DNA of 64,000 bases, from contig NW_003314283.1 of NCBI RefSeq assembly GCF_000143415.4, positions 567,495-631,494 on the forward strand, given 5' to 3'. Numbering within the stretch: position 1 is the first letter of the stretch; every line of letters starts with the position of its first letter. The stretch is from Selaginella moellendorffii (lineage: Eukaryota; Streptophyta; Lycopodiopsida; Selaginellales; Selaginellaceae). Both the position numbers and the translations under genes were made by a program. Positions 1 through 10,798 of the stretch are shown here, piece by piece. The notes under the pieces are model-generated. The model was not told where the DNA came from. It saw only the letters and a list, made by a program, of their open reading frames with translations, and ran no database searches.

Positions 1-2
1 GG

Positions 3-1001
3 TGTCAAAATAGTGGAGAAAAGGAATCCTTGCGTGTTATGACTACCTCCTTGGATGGCAACCACTACGCCTGGGATCCATTACAGGCGAACCATATTGA
101 GAAGTTTGCAATGCCTCCACAGGGCGTTTATGTCATTGCTTCTGCAGGTGGCTTGGTATGCATCGCCACGAGCCACGATCTCTCTAAAGATGTGCTTCAC
201 CTGTTGGTGGCCAATCCAGTAACCCAAGAGTGGAGCGCACTACCAGAGCTCCATTCAGGGGACGTAGAAACAAGGCCTCCTGTGGGAGTGATCAGTGCCT
301 CCATGTTTGTTGACAAAGTTGGCTTCAAAGTCGGCCTGCACTTTACCGGCCCCGACAGTTCAGGCCACTGGTGCTACATCTACGACTCAGCAAAACGTGC
401 GTGGTCTTCTCTCCCCAAGCTCCCGTTCTCGCCAACTTACATTAAGATGAGGGAGCAGTGGAATATAGATTGTAGGTTTCCAGACATGGACGACTTCTTC
501 TATGACCTTAGTATCCTGGGATTGTACGATTTTGGCCGCACCACATGGATAACGGGAGAAGTTGTGCGCAGCTTGAGGATTACAACAGGCCTGGAAGGCA
601 CGGTTGAACAAGATGAAGAGATCCTGCGTTGTGTTTTGCCACGTCCCGGTTGGTGCGCGGCGAGGCTGTGGGAGCACAATGGGCAGCGATACTTTGCAAG
701 CGGCCGGGTGAATGCGGGAGGCTTCCGCGAGTTTTGGGGTGGAATTGATGGCTATGGCGTGTGGAAGGTTGATGACAAGGGTGGCTTGGTTACAGTCTCA
801 GCAGTGCACTATAAAGCCATTTGTGATCAAGCTGGGCAGGACCATAACAGCACTTACTGTTGTTCTACCCACGCAGAGGGCAATCTCGTCACCTTTTCAC
901 AGACAGGGCTTGTCTGTGTTTACAACTTGAGCACAGGGCGATGGGGCGGAGTTGGCACAACCAAGGCAGTGATTTATCGCCCATCTTTCAGGACACTTTA
1001 G
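3..1001 (+). CDS. F-box/kelch-associated protein, C-terminal part (5' truncated by window edge)
   Basis: A reading frame open from the left edge to a TAG at 999-1001 encodes about 330 residues. There is no convincing start: the frame runs out of the window, so the N-terminus, where an F-box would lie, is missing. The visible part has the look of the plant F-box-associated/kelch region: a GGLVCIA segment, then LLVANPVTQEWSALP, a pattern typical of the 'NP.T..W..LP' blades of these proteins, and repeated W/Y-containing strands up to the C-terminus. Such proteins are substrate-recognition subunits of SCF ubiquitin ligases. No intron is seen in the visible part. The substrate cannot be predicted. 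The family call is fairly safe; the presence of the F-box itself is inferred. Confidence 0.65.
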   Translation, partial: CQNSGEKESLRVMTTSLDGNHYAWDPLQANHIEKFAMPPQGVYVIASAGGLVCIATSHDLSKDVLHLLVANPVTQEWSALPELHSGDVETRPPVGVISASMFVDKVGFKVGLHFTGPDSSGHWCYIYDSAKRAWSSLPKLPFSPTYIKMREQWNIDCRFPDMDDFFYDLSILGLYDFGRTTWITGEVVRSLRITTGLEGTVEQDEEILRCVLPRPGWCAARLWEHNGQRYFASGRVNAGGFREFWGGIDGYGVWKVDDKGGLVTVSAVHYKAICDQAGQDHNSTYCCSTHAEGNLVTFSQTGLVCVYNLSTGRWGGVGTTKAVIYRPSFRTL

Positions 1002-1166
1002 ATCTAAATGGAAATGTTTCTTGGATAAAACTTCAAGATCCATGTCCATGATCGAGTTCAATATATATAGTCAAAATGCAAGTGTTTTGTAAGTTCCTGA
1101 AATATCTTAGACAAATTGGTTAAGGATAATCATTTCTACAAGTTGTTGCATTACGGCTTAGGGCTC

Positions 1167-2008
1167 ATGTCGAGTTTGAGAGCTTCGTCATGGTGGAGCG
1201 TCTCTTGTGCTAGTGCTCGCTCAGTGGTACTTCCATTTCTCTTTGCTTGGACGTTCTTTTGCTTACTCGAATTTTTCTCTAGAGGCCTGCCAAGATTAAG
1301 GTCCTGACCGTGGGGAAATCCCCAGACCCTGGCGTCCAAATGCTTCTGGATGGATATAGTCGGAAGATTCAACGATACTGTGGCTTCCAAGTAGTGCAAG
1401 TCCGACCAAATCCAAAAAACTCCAGGCAAGTCTTAACATTCTCTCCAAGTTTTCCAGATCTTTTTCATTCCCTTGCAGCGATCCAAAGGTCCAGATCGAG
1501 GCCGAGAGCGAGAATGCCATGCGAAACATCTCAACCAGCGACTGGGTGGGTACGCGAGAAAAGTTTTGGTTTTTTCCATTTGAAGTTTTGCGCGAGAAAA
1601 ATCCCCAGGTTGCAGTGCTGGATGAAAATGGTCGAGACGTAACTTCGCTCGAGCTCGCAGACTTAATCGCTGATGCAGCAAACAACGTAAGCTTTGTTTT
1701 TCTCCAACTTCTTTTTTTGTTGGTCTTCGAGTTTTCCATTCTTTGTTCTTGGGATCAATGTCAAAGCAGTGCAGCTCATCGCTACTTTTCTGTATTGGTG
1801 GACCATACGGACACGGCTCTCGCGTCAAAACTCGCGCAAATGTGACACTCCGGCTATCCTCGCTGGTCCTCAATCACCAAGTCGCTCTTATCGTCCTCGT
1901 CGAGCAAATTTATAGGTGCGAATCCATTCGATTCTTCGTTTCACGATCTAAGCCTCCCAGCTTTTTAGATCCTGGACGATCCTGAGAGGCGAACATTACC
2001 ACCACTGA
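1167..2008 (+). CDS. RlmH-type rRNA pseudouridine methyltransferase (SPOUT family), organelle-targeted
   Basis: Six short exons read as about 1167-1226, 1283-1425, 1479-1545, 1609-1686, 1767-1915 and 1969-2008. Together they give a protein closely matching the RlmH/YbeA family: N-terminal KIKVLTVGKSPDPGVQ, a central VAVLDENGRDVTSLELADLI, the SAM-binding knot motif FCIGGPYGHG, LSSLVLNHQVALIVLVEQIYR, and the C-terminal ILRGEHYHH ending. Bacterial RlmH methylates a pseudouridine in helix 69 of 23S rRNA, so the plant protein probably acts on organelle ribosomes. The first exon (MSSLRASSWWSVSCASARSV) is Ser/Arg-rich like a transit peptide. The second intron appears to use a GC donor (GCAAGT at 1426). 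The start at 1167 is the only ATG that fits the frame. It lies in the same direction as the F-box gene and AFG1. Confidence 0.85.
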
Positions 2009-2481
2009 AGAGGAAAAAGTTCCATTTTTCTTTGCTTTCTCGAGCAAATCTAAGCTGGAAGATCCCTCACTAGAGTTTTTTATCTGGAGGAGAAAACTTC
2101 AAACGATGACCGTCCGATCGGGGTCTTATAATCGAACGGTGGTAAGCCTAGTGGGGCTTCCTTTATTTTTATTTTCTTCCCCTTGTGTTGGAGAAAGAAG
2201 GGCGGAGCGCTCCATGATTCGTCAGACTGGGCGTGGATGGGAGCTGGCGAGATTCTAGATCGCGTCACAGGTCTCCAGCAGGCGCCAATGATAGCAAAAG
2301 CCAGGGTTCTTTGGAGCGATCTCCATTCTCCGCGCGTCTGGAAGAATTTCTTGGATAATCTTGCCCGGATTGTCGAGCGGGCACTAGTTTAGTCGTGGTG
2401 GCAGGGTGTTTTGGACCGATCCTGTCGCTGCTAATTGATTTGGGAGTGATTCTGGCGTAGGGGAAGAGATTTTTTACTCCG

Positions 2482-4763
2482 ATGAGGGCTGGATCGCGCA
2501 GATTGTGTAAAGCTCTTGCGCAGGCAGCCACCAGAAGGGATTTTTTCTCTAGGGAAGTTCTCGAGACCAGCGCTCCGGTTTATTGTCAAGGCAGTGAAAG
2601 GATTTTCACCCTCCAAAGGAGATTGGCGAGTTCTACTATCGACACAAAGAACAATAATCCTGGTAATTAACTCTATTTCTCGTTTTTCCTTTTTAACTTT
2701 TAAAGCTCAAACATTCTATCCAGCTTCCAGGCCTCCAACTCTAAAGAGTGGAAATTCGAGAAGTTTGGAGCTAGAGAGAGCGGGACCTTTGGTCGAGTAT
2801 GAGAGAAGAATTTCTGCTGGGCACCTTCTCCCCGGAGATAAATATCAGGTACGCTTTGGAAGCTTTTTTTTTCTTCCTTTCATTCATTTGCCTGTTTGAT
2901 TTTATTCATGTAGGAGGATGCCTTGCGAGCTCTGCAAGCTCTGTTTGACTTGCTCAAAAGCACTGCTGCGGAGAGTAGGCTTGATAGAACGAGTGCCGAA
3001 CAATCTCACGGAAGGTTTTAATACTTTTGGTAGAGAGACCACTTGATTTTCCAGCAAGCTAATCAGTCTTCTCTCAGAAGCAAGAGCTGGTGGTCTGAGT
3101 TGCTGTCTCCAACACCATCCGTGCCATCAGTAAGAGGCCTGTATTTGTATGGCGGCGTTGGCACCGGCAAGACGATGCTGATGGATATGTTCTACGAGCA
3201 ATTGTGAGTTTTCTCTTGGTCTCTTGTTTTGTTTAACTTGATGGGTCAACAAGTGTAGGCCTTCGACGTGGAGAAAGAGGAGGTTACATTTCCACGATTT
3301 CATGCTGAATGTTCACAGTCGCTTGCAAGTAAGTCAACGTTTTCTATTTTTCAGTGCTTCCTTCTCCTTATTTTCTGTCGAAGTAAATGATTTTCTAGAA
3401 ACTCAAAGGTGTGACTGATCCACTAGAGATGCTCGCTGAGGAGCTTTCGAAAGAGGCTGTCATTCTTTGCGTGGACGAGTTCATGGTAAGTCAATATCAC
3501 AAGCTTTTTGCTTTTTATTTGTTGCTGGCAGCCTTTATCAAGCTTTCGCCACGCAGGTCACTGACGTTGCGGACGCATTAATTCTCAACAGGCTGTTTGG
3601 ACATCTCTGGAGCAAAGGGATTGTAAGTCTTTCTTTTGTTTCTTTGTCGGCAAGGTTAATCATGAAAAACTTTATTCAGGTTCTGGTATCCACTTCTAAT
3701 CGAGCTCCTGACCAATTGTATGAACGGGGCTTGCAAAGGGACTTGTTTTTACCGTTCATTGCATCACTAAAAGTAAGTCAACTTTCTCTGAGTGCGTGAG
3801 TGAGTGAAACTCCCTGTTCAGGAGCGCTGCGTGGTCCATAAAGTTGGATCCCCTACAGACTACAGAAAACTCAATGCAGTGAGTATTTTTTCTTGTGTTA
3901 TTAAGTAGTAGTTATCTGAAAGGGAATTTGTGTATCATTGTGACAAGGTTGAGAAGGGGCTTTATTTTGTTGGAGAAGGAGCGTCTGAGATGCTCAAGGA
4001 AAAGTTCCGCGTTGTAACAAATGGCGAATTTACTGCACCAGCAACTGTTGAAGTTGTCATGGGACGCAGGCTCAAGGTTTGATACGACTTCTTCGTCTTA
4101 CATTTCGTGATATATACTTGGTTGTTTCTCAGGTTCCTATCTCCGCTAATGGATGCGCATATTTTCAATTCTACGAACTTTGTGAGATGCCGTTGGGTGC
4201 AGCGGATTATTTCGGTCTATTCAGTACGTGTTTCCGAACTAAGCATGTCGATTCTGTAGATCCGATCACCTGTGACTGCAGACCATTTTCATACTCTCTT
4301 TCTGGAGGGCGTCCCAGTATTTGGATCTCATAATCGGGTCGCGGCTTATAGATTCGTTACCTTGATAGACGTAAGTTCGTGATGTTCGTCCTTTGCGGAT
4401 AAACTCAGTATATCTCTCCAGGTTTTGTACGAGAACAAGGCTCGTTTCGTCTGTTCCGCCGAGGCTCCTCCAAAAGAACTGCTCGAGCGGATTGTCACAA
4501 TCGCAGACGCTCCGAAGCGTACGTCGTCAAGGTCCGCTCGGAACGACGATGCGGATTTACTTGTGGATAACGAGCTGGGATTCGCGAAGGAGCGAACTAT
4601 CAGCAGGTAAATCTTCGCTCTAGCGGCTTGTTTTCCTGTGCTCAACCAGTTGGAACTTTTCGTGTCAAGGTTGATCGAGATGCAAACCAAGGAATACATT
4701 GACGATCACGCAGCGTCTCGTCTTGACGATGATAGCCCAGTGGCTACAGGCACAGATTCGTGA
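2482..4763 (+). CDS. AFG1: AFG1/LACE1-like AAA ATPase, probably mitochondrial
   Basis: Roughly a dozen exons (first 2482-2662, second 2706-2848, third from 2914) encode an AFG1-family ATPase. Visible: a basic N-terminus [20 protein letters not shown] suited to mitochondrial import; [13 protein letters not shown], the family signature before the ATPase; Walker A GGVGTGKT at 3151-3174 followed by [26 protein letters not shown]; Walker [26 protein letters not shown]; and [25 protein letters not shown]1 proteins act as chaperone-like factors in turnover of mitochondrially encoded respiratory-chain subunits. The stop is TGA 4761-4763. The third intron is the least certain: the nearest donor would give a very short intron in the wrong phase, and a GTAGGC donor near 2971 with an acceptor near 3058 keeps the frame. 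Only about 120 bp separate it from the next gene. Confidence 0.85.
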
Positions 4764-4795
4764 TACTCAAATAAAATTCTGTATTTTCGAATATT

Positions 4796-4819
4796 CTAAA
4801 ATATGCTAGCATATTTTAG
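4796..4819. other. 24-bp perfect palindrome between two genes
   Basis: A perfect 24-base palindrome centred on ATATGCTAGCATAT, flanked by CTAA/TTAG, lies 33 bp after the AFG1 stop and 64 bp before the helicase start. It could form a hairpin near the AFG1 polyadenylation region or be a footprint of a mobile element. A related motif (ATATTCTAGCATATTTTA) occurs near 24,390 in the transposon-rich zone. No function can be assigned. Confidence 0.6.
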
Positions 4820-4883
4820 GTCACTGTTTTTAAATTTGAAAATGGCGCCAAATCGGCAATTTAGGGCAGGATAAACCCTAGCT

Positions 4884-7118
4884 ATGAGGTTCGAGGATCT
4901 GGCGCTCAGCGCCGAGACGCTGGCTGTGCTGCGCGGCAATGGCTTCTACGATCTCACGCCAGTTCAGGAGCGCATTATCCCGCAGCTCTGCCGCGGCCAA
5001 GACGCGCTCGTTTGCGCCGTCACGGGCTCCGGTAAGACGCTTGCGTTTGTCGTCCCCATCGTTGAGATCCTTCGCAAGCACTCGGCTTCCTTCCATCCAG
5101 GACAGGTTAGTATACTTTTGTGTGTGTTCTATGTACCTCTTCTTCTTTTTCTCATTTTTCTCGTGTTTATCTATTCATTCCATCTTGTTCTCTTTTCCTT
5201 GCGTTAGAACTCTTTGCTTTTCTTCCTCATGGTTTGTAACTTGTGTGAAGGTTGGAGCGATTGTTGTGGCACCGACCAGAGAATTGGCGTCTCAGATCTT
5301 TGATGTGTCGCGGCCCTTCTTTGCAGGCCTAAACGAGTTTGATCCTGTGCTGCTTGTTGGTGGTGCCGACGTCTCTTTGGATGTTTCCAGCATCGAGAAG
5401 TGCCCCCGAGCTAAATTTTTGGTTGGCACTCCTGGCCGCCTGCTGGACATCATGCAGCGGTGTTCTTCTCACTTGGATTTTTCTTCCTTGAAGGTACTCA
5501 AAACTGAGATGACCCTTGGTGCCAAGGTGTTTGAGCTACGCAGGTTTTGATTCTGGATGAAGCGGACCGGCTGCTCGAGATGGGACACGATCACCGCGTC
5601 TCGGAAATCATCAGTCTGCTTCCTGGACAACGGATAACCGGGCTTTTCTCTGCGACGGAAACAAAGGAACTTGCGGTGAAAGCTGGTGTCCGGCAGGAAT
5701 ACAGCTTTCAAACGAAAAAACAGACTCCTTCGACACTCAGTGTACAGGTAAGCGTCTATTTTATCGATGAGGAGAGCACTAACTCTGACTTCTCGCAGTA
5801 TCTCATCAGCGATGCTGATGAAAAGTCCTCACAGTTAGCACAATTCCTTCTTGAACACAAGTCCAAGAAAACTATTGTGTAGGTTTCTCATGGTTTTATC
5901 TGCTAAGCTTACGTTGCTTCGAATATTGACAATATGACAGATACTTTATGACCTGCGCCTCCGTGGATTACTGGGGAACCGTCCTTCAGAAGGTTGATAT
6001 CATGAAGAATGTGTCGATCGTGGTGCTACATGGTAAAATGAAACAGGTGATATTTATTTGCGTTTGATTTTCGTTTTTACTATGAACTATTGCAGAAATC
6101 CCGTGAAAATGCCTTGCAAAGATTCACCGACATGCCATCGGGTGTGCTCTTCTGCACTGATGTCGCTGCTCGCGGACTCGATATACCTGGTGTCGACTGG
6201 ATTGTGCAGGTAAATGCTTTGTGATAAAAGTTTTGAGGCTCGCTTCGTAACACAGTAATTTGAGTCATCTTGTCCAGTATGATCCTCCTCAAGATCCAAA
6301 CACGTTTGTTCATAGAGTCGGGCGTACTGCAAGAATTGGACGCGTTGGCCATTCTGTTGTGTTCCTTCTTCCAAAGGTACTTGAAACCGTGTGAAGCGTC
6401 GAAGGGCTGCTTTGAGTGTCCTTGCAGGAGGATACGTATGTGGGGTTTCTGCGCATAAGGAACGTTCCCGTCGAAGAGAGAAACAAGCCGGAGGCGATGG
6501 ATATCATTCCAATGGTTTGCGTGCTGTTTAAAAATGCCATTGCCTGACTTTATGGTGTTCATCGCAGTTGCGTGCAGCCGCTGAAAGCGATCGAGATGTA
6601 ATGGAAAAGGGACTGAAAGCATTCGTATCATATTTTCGAGCGTACAAGGAGCACCACTGTAACTACATTTTCCAGTACGTAGCGGTCGTTACGTTTCGTC
6701 GTGTTTTGATCATTCGATGTTTAGGTGGAAGAAACTGCAGCTTGGCAAGATTGCCATGGGCTTTGGTCTCTTGCAGCTACCTTCGATGCCCGAGTTAAAA
6801 CGAGGCATTTTCACGTCGCAGCATTTTGTCCCCGTCGAGGGTATAGATTTCAGTGCTATCAAGTACCGGTACGTGTTCATCGACTTTTTATTCGCCTACT
6901 GATCGATCTTTCATCCGTTCAGTGACAAATCGCGGGAGAAGCAGAGGCAGAGGGAGCTAAAAGCTGCTCCTTCCAGACGAAGCAAGCCTGAGAAAAGTTC
7001 CAAACAAGACAAGAAGATCGCTGCTGTGAAGAGGATCCCCGGCAAGAAAAGAAGCTTGAGAGACATGGAAGAGCTAAGCGAAGATTACCGGCAGTGGAAG
7101 AAGCAGCGACAAAAGTGA
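4884..7118 (+). CDS. RH18: DEAD-box RNA helicase, DDX55/Spb4 type (plant RH18-like)
   Basis: A multi-exon gene, start ATG 4884, stop TGA 7116-7118. Motifs in order: Q motif ([15 protein letters not shown]), motif I AVTGSGKT, Ia PTRELASQI, Ib [25 protein letters not shown] (FSATETKEL), [18 protein letters not shown], and [13 protein letters not shown]. After the helicase core comes a conserved extension including [19 protein letters not shown] and [19 protein letters not shown], then a Lys/Arg-rich tail ending KKQRQK. This arrangement and the post-core [15 protein letters not shown] element are characteristic of Spb4/DDX55, a nucleolar helicase needed for 60S ribosomal subunit assembly. Introns are 50-110 bp. 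All catalytic motifs are intact, so the gene should be functional. Confidence 0.92.
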
Positions 7119-7167
7119 GCTTCCTCACACTTTGCTGAGAACGGCTGGAGGCGCGTCCAAGCATGAC

Positions 7168-9218
7168 TTAGTGACGAAGCTTTGTATCGACTTTCACTTC
7201 CTCCACTTTCGGCCTCTTGGGCGTTGGCTCCCGAGGTTGATCTTCGAGATCTTCTCGTCCGACCGGTGTTGGGAGACGATCTTCCATTTTCCGGTGGTCT
7301 TCGGCATGGTTTCTCGGGCTGATTCTCTCCTGGTTAGATTTAGGCTGCTGCTCATTGTTCTTGCCAGTGTCTCCTCCCTTGCAGCTCGCGTTCAAGTCGA
7401 GATCACACTGACCCGCGCAGGGGCCGTGGAGCTTCGATCGCCATCCTCGAGAGTAGAGTCTCTTGTACAGGTCTGCCGTCTTTACCATTGGAAGATGCTG
7501 CTGCATGCTAACACAATCAACCTGTTTAGCTAGCGCGCGAGCAGAAGCTCGAAATCAAAAGGCCGGGGAGAACTATTAACCTGAGCGGCCGGAATCCCGT
7601 GTACAAGCTGCTCCATCTCCTGCTGGAGCTTGAGAACTTCCGATCTCATGTAAGCCTCTGTGAGTTCCTCCATGCCGGCACCTTGTCCCACGGCGATGGT
7701 GTGCTCTAAACCGTGAATGGTGCTCTCCAGGCTCCTTACCTGATAGAAAAACAAGCTCTCAAGTCAAGCTGATAAGCTCAAGTTGATCTACCTTTCGACC
7801 AGGCCATCGCTTCAACCCAAACTTCCGGCAAGCTTTCTTCAGAGTTGTCTGTGACACGCCCAGTTTCTTCGCAGCGTCGACGATGCTAAGGTGGAAGTAC
7901 GCGGACAAGTCGGAGAGTATGAGATGGTGAGTTCCAACACCCTGGAAAACAACGACCGTTGCTGGCTGTTAGTTACTCGGCTGTTGCAAGCAAGAAGAAA
8001 ACAGTCGCGAGTGCTTTTACTTACCACTTTGCTCCGCCGGTTGACGAGGAAGACGAGCTCCGAGCGTCCCTTGGACGCGTCGTTGGTGTCCGCGCACTGA
8101 GGCGAAGGATTGCTCGCATTCGCCGACGACGAAGACGCGTCCTTCTCGTCGGTCTTGGGCTGCTTGTTGGAGGCTTTCGCGTTGGCAAGCCCGGGCTTTG
8201 GACCCGGTCCCGCACGCTGCAAGGAACTCCCAGCGAGTTCGTCCGCGGCTGCCTTGCCGAGCGGTGGAAAAGCGTCGAAAGGCTGTTGCTGCTGCTGCTG
8301 CTGAGAGTTTTGCGCTGGCGTGAAAGCCCGGAGCTGAGCTGCGAGAAACTGAGCCAGCAACGCGATATTTGGTGCGGGAGCGTTCGCTGGAAACGGCCTA
8401 AATGCTGCTGCTGGAGCGTTTGGAATCAGCGGTGCGTTTGAGCTGGGCCTGCTCGCCGAGGAACTTCTCACGAGAAACTGAGCGAGCTCGGCAGGTGATG
8501 GCGTTATCGGATTGCTGTTCATCATCCCAGAAAATCCACCACCACCCGGAGCATAGTTGCCATTTGGTTTCGCTTGCCTGCAGTCTGCATCGTCGGGACT
8601 GTAGTCGCAGCATGGAATCGATATCTTCAAACCTCTGAGCGGGAGTCCGCCGAAGCTCGGTGGTGACGCCTTCGAGCAGCCTGGCGTGGATTCGTCCGCG
8701 GAGGTGGGAGTCATGCTGTAACTCGTTGGAGTTTCGTTCTTTGGAAAGAACGTCTTTGTTCTCGGGGCCTCTTGTGGAGCGCTGATGGAAGCCAGGCCTT
8801 CGTCACCTCCATCCTCTTTCGCTGCGACGCCGCCGGAGGTGATCATCGCTACCAGTTGCTTCTCCTCCATGCATATGAGAACGTCTTCCAGCGTTGCGTC
8901 CACGTCGAGCTCCTCGGGTTCGGAGCCATCCGGCCGCACCAGCTGCAACCTCTGGATGCTCTCGCCTTGCGCGATGAACTCCAGCCGCCTCGCGTTTCTC
9001 TGCGCAAGTCTTCACCATCATCGCCATCAGCACGCGGAAAGAAACAACAAAACTTATACCTCGATCACCCTCGCAAACTCCTGCAGTGTCTCGTGAACGT
9101 GACGCGCGGAACTCCACTGATGCCCATGAACTGAGACTGTGAACTTCACCTTCTCGGCGGCTTGGCCAGCGGGAGGATGGCGCTGGAATCCTTGGAAAGC
9201 ACTGCCTGGAGCGGACAT
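7168..9218 (-). CDS. RWP-RK domain transcription factor with poly-Q region
   Basis: Read on the minus strand from ATG 9216-9218 to a TAA at 7168-7170. The first exon (MSAPGSAFQGFQRHPPAGQA and on) is joined by a ~59 bp intron to a long exon with a predicted globular start (QLVRPDGSEPEELDVDATLEDVL), then low-complexity Ser/Pro/Ala stretches and a run of seven Gln near 8290. The RWP-RK domain follows across an intron: LSDLSAYFHLSIVDAAKKLG, then VSQTTLKKACRKFGLKRWPG with RWPGRK as the name-giving motif. A Leu/Glu-rich likely coiled coil (EAYMRSEVLKLQQEMEQLV) and a basic tail with PKRPKVEEVKV, a possible nuclear localisation signal, complete it. RWP-RK proteins are DNA-binding regulators of nitrogen response (NLP) or gametophyte/egg-cell fate (RKD). 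No PB1 domain is evident after the RWP-RK, so assignment to either subgroup is open. Confidence 0.82.
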
Positions 9219-10285
9219 AGTTCTTGACACCGAAGAAGTTTAGAAGGAAGCACTGCGAAGGAAATGGATCAAATGGTCTAGCTCGACCACCAAAATGCAA
9301 GAGAATTCACGGGGACAGTACCAGAGCATCGAAGCCTTTGCGTGTTTTTTCGGCCGTTGGCACACCAAGTGGCAGTTATATTGTCCTTTTGGCTGCCCAC
9401 ACTAGTTTTTCCCTTTCCTTTCGACGTTTTCTGCCATGGCGTTTGGCCACCAAACTGCCATCCTTGGCCACACTCCCTGTTTTACGCTTCGAAAACCTGC
9501 CAGGATCAAAACTGTGAAGAAACAAGGATATCATACCCAATTGTCACCCAGCAAAAGTCGTGTAGCCATGATTTCACCAAGTCTTACAAGCACGGAGATT
9601 TTCTTCCGAAGTGCTCGAAGCACGATCTTTATTCAAAACAAAAAACACGAAAAGACGGTAGCAGGATTCAGCTGAATGCCACAAACAAGTTAAAGTGTAC
9701 CTCGTCAATAGGGCTGACAGCCATCGATCATAGCTCAGGAAATCCTCCCTGCATTCCTGATCAAAGCCTGCTTGCAGATGTGATACCAGCGATTCCACTT
9801 CTTGCAAATTTAACGTACCAACAAGCCGGAGAAATGCAAGCATAGGGCCTTGAGTTTTGTAAAGGTTCAAGTCAAACGTGACGCCAGGATCATGTCCCAG
9901 CCGGTCAGCTCGCAAATTCTCTAGTCGGTGCCACACAACCCTCACATAAATTACAAACGGCAGGAGAGGAGAAAGAAGATGGCGAGATAAAAAAAATACA
10001 CTAGCTATCAATGGATGAAGAAAACTAGAAACAGCTATGGTGTGATGAACTGAGGAGCTATTCATTGTCGCACAGCACTCCTCCGCGCCAGAGTTTATCC
10101 AGTTTATGCTGCTGAAATAATCATTTTAATTCAAATTTAAATGTTGATGATTCACATAATTTAATATAATTCTACGTAATCTTATTCCGTTAAGAAAACT
10201 TGTTATAACCTTATCAGAAATTAAAACAACTTTCAATGCTATAAGAAGAGAGGTAAAATCATTTTATACAATACGAAACTCTCAC
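9219..10285. other. Intergenic region, no recognisable gene
   Basis: This stretch contains the 5' flank of the RWP-RK gene. A minus-strand reading frame at about 9574-10065 (163 codons) is open but matches nothing I recognise and has no clear splice partners. 10,090-10,280 is AT-rich and directly abuts the truncated end of the DUF1350 fragment, so it may mark an insertion or deletion junction. Confidence 0.5.
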
Positions 10286-10798
10286 CTCTCTGCAAGGCGT
10301 TCCAGAAACAAGCGATACGTGATCTGTGGAGCAGCTCCAACGAAAACACCACCCACAAAATGGACAACTCCAACAGGATCTCCTTTGCTCGGTCTTAGAA
10401 TCCATGCTCCCTGGAGAAGGGAAACAAAATCACCAGTGCTCTCCCCGCGAAAGAAAAAAAAAAGAAAAGATAGAGCTTACTTGGATTTCTTGCCAGCGTC
10501 CAAGAGTTCCTTGTGCTTTCATCGCAGAGTTCACAAAAACCCTGGAAAGAAAGAAGAACAAGCATGAAAACGAGGCAATTCATCGAAATTCTTTCACCAG
10601 CATACTTCTCGATCTGTCCTTAGAGCTGGAGGCTACCATTCTTTCCTTGCGGCTTCCCTTGGAACTCGAGGAGCTAGAAAACCTGGGATTGTCTCGTCGC
10701 CGGCACCATGACGCTGCCGCGGTCGCGAATCCAGTGCCTGCCCTGGCAGAAGAAGCTGCGCAGTTGGGAAGGGTCGACAGTAGCCACGACTCTTTCAA
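10286..10798 (-). pseudogene. DUF1350 family chloroplast protein, 5' fragment
   Basis: On the minus strand a Ser/Arg-rich, transit-peptide-like frame begins near 10798 (MKESWLLSTLPNCAASSARA). It is followed by segments recognisable as the start of the plant DUF1350 family: VFVNSAMKAQGTLGRWQEIQ, then after an intron GDFVSLLQGAWILRPSKGDP, VGVVHFVGGVFVGAAPQITY and LFLERLAER, ending at a GTGAGA donor at 10285. The family should continue with the lipase-like GHSLG region, but nothing like it is found in the next kilobase, which starts with AT-rich sequence. I therefore read this as a gene fragment. The splice between the first and second exon does not resolve in frame with the obvious donor. DUF1350 proteins are alpha/beta-hydrolase-like plastid proteins of unknown function. 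Confidence 0.6.

Noticed and set aside
9342-10065. Open frames on both strands upstream of the RWP-RK gene
   Set aside because: No domain, no splice logic and no similarity to anything I know; listed only as an unassigned region.
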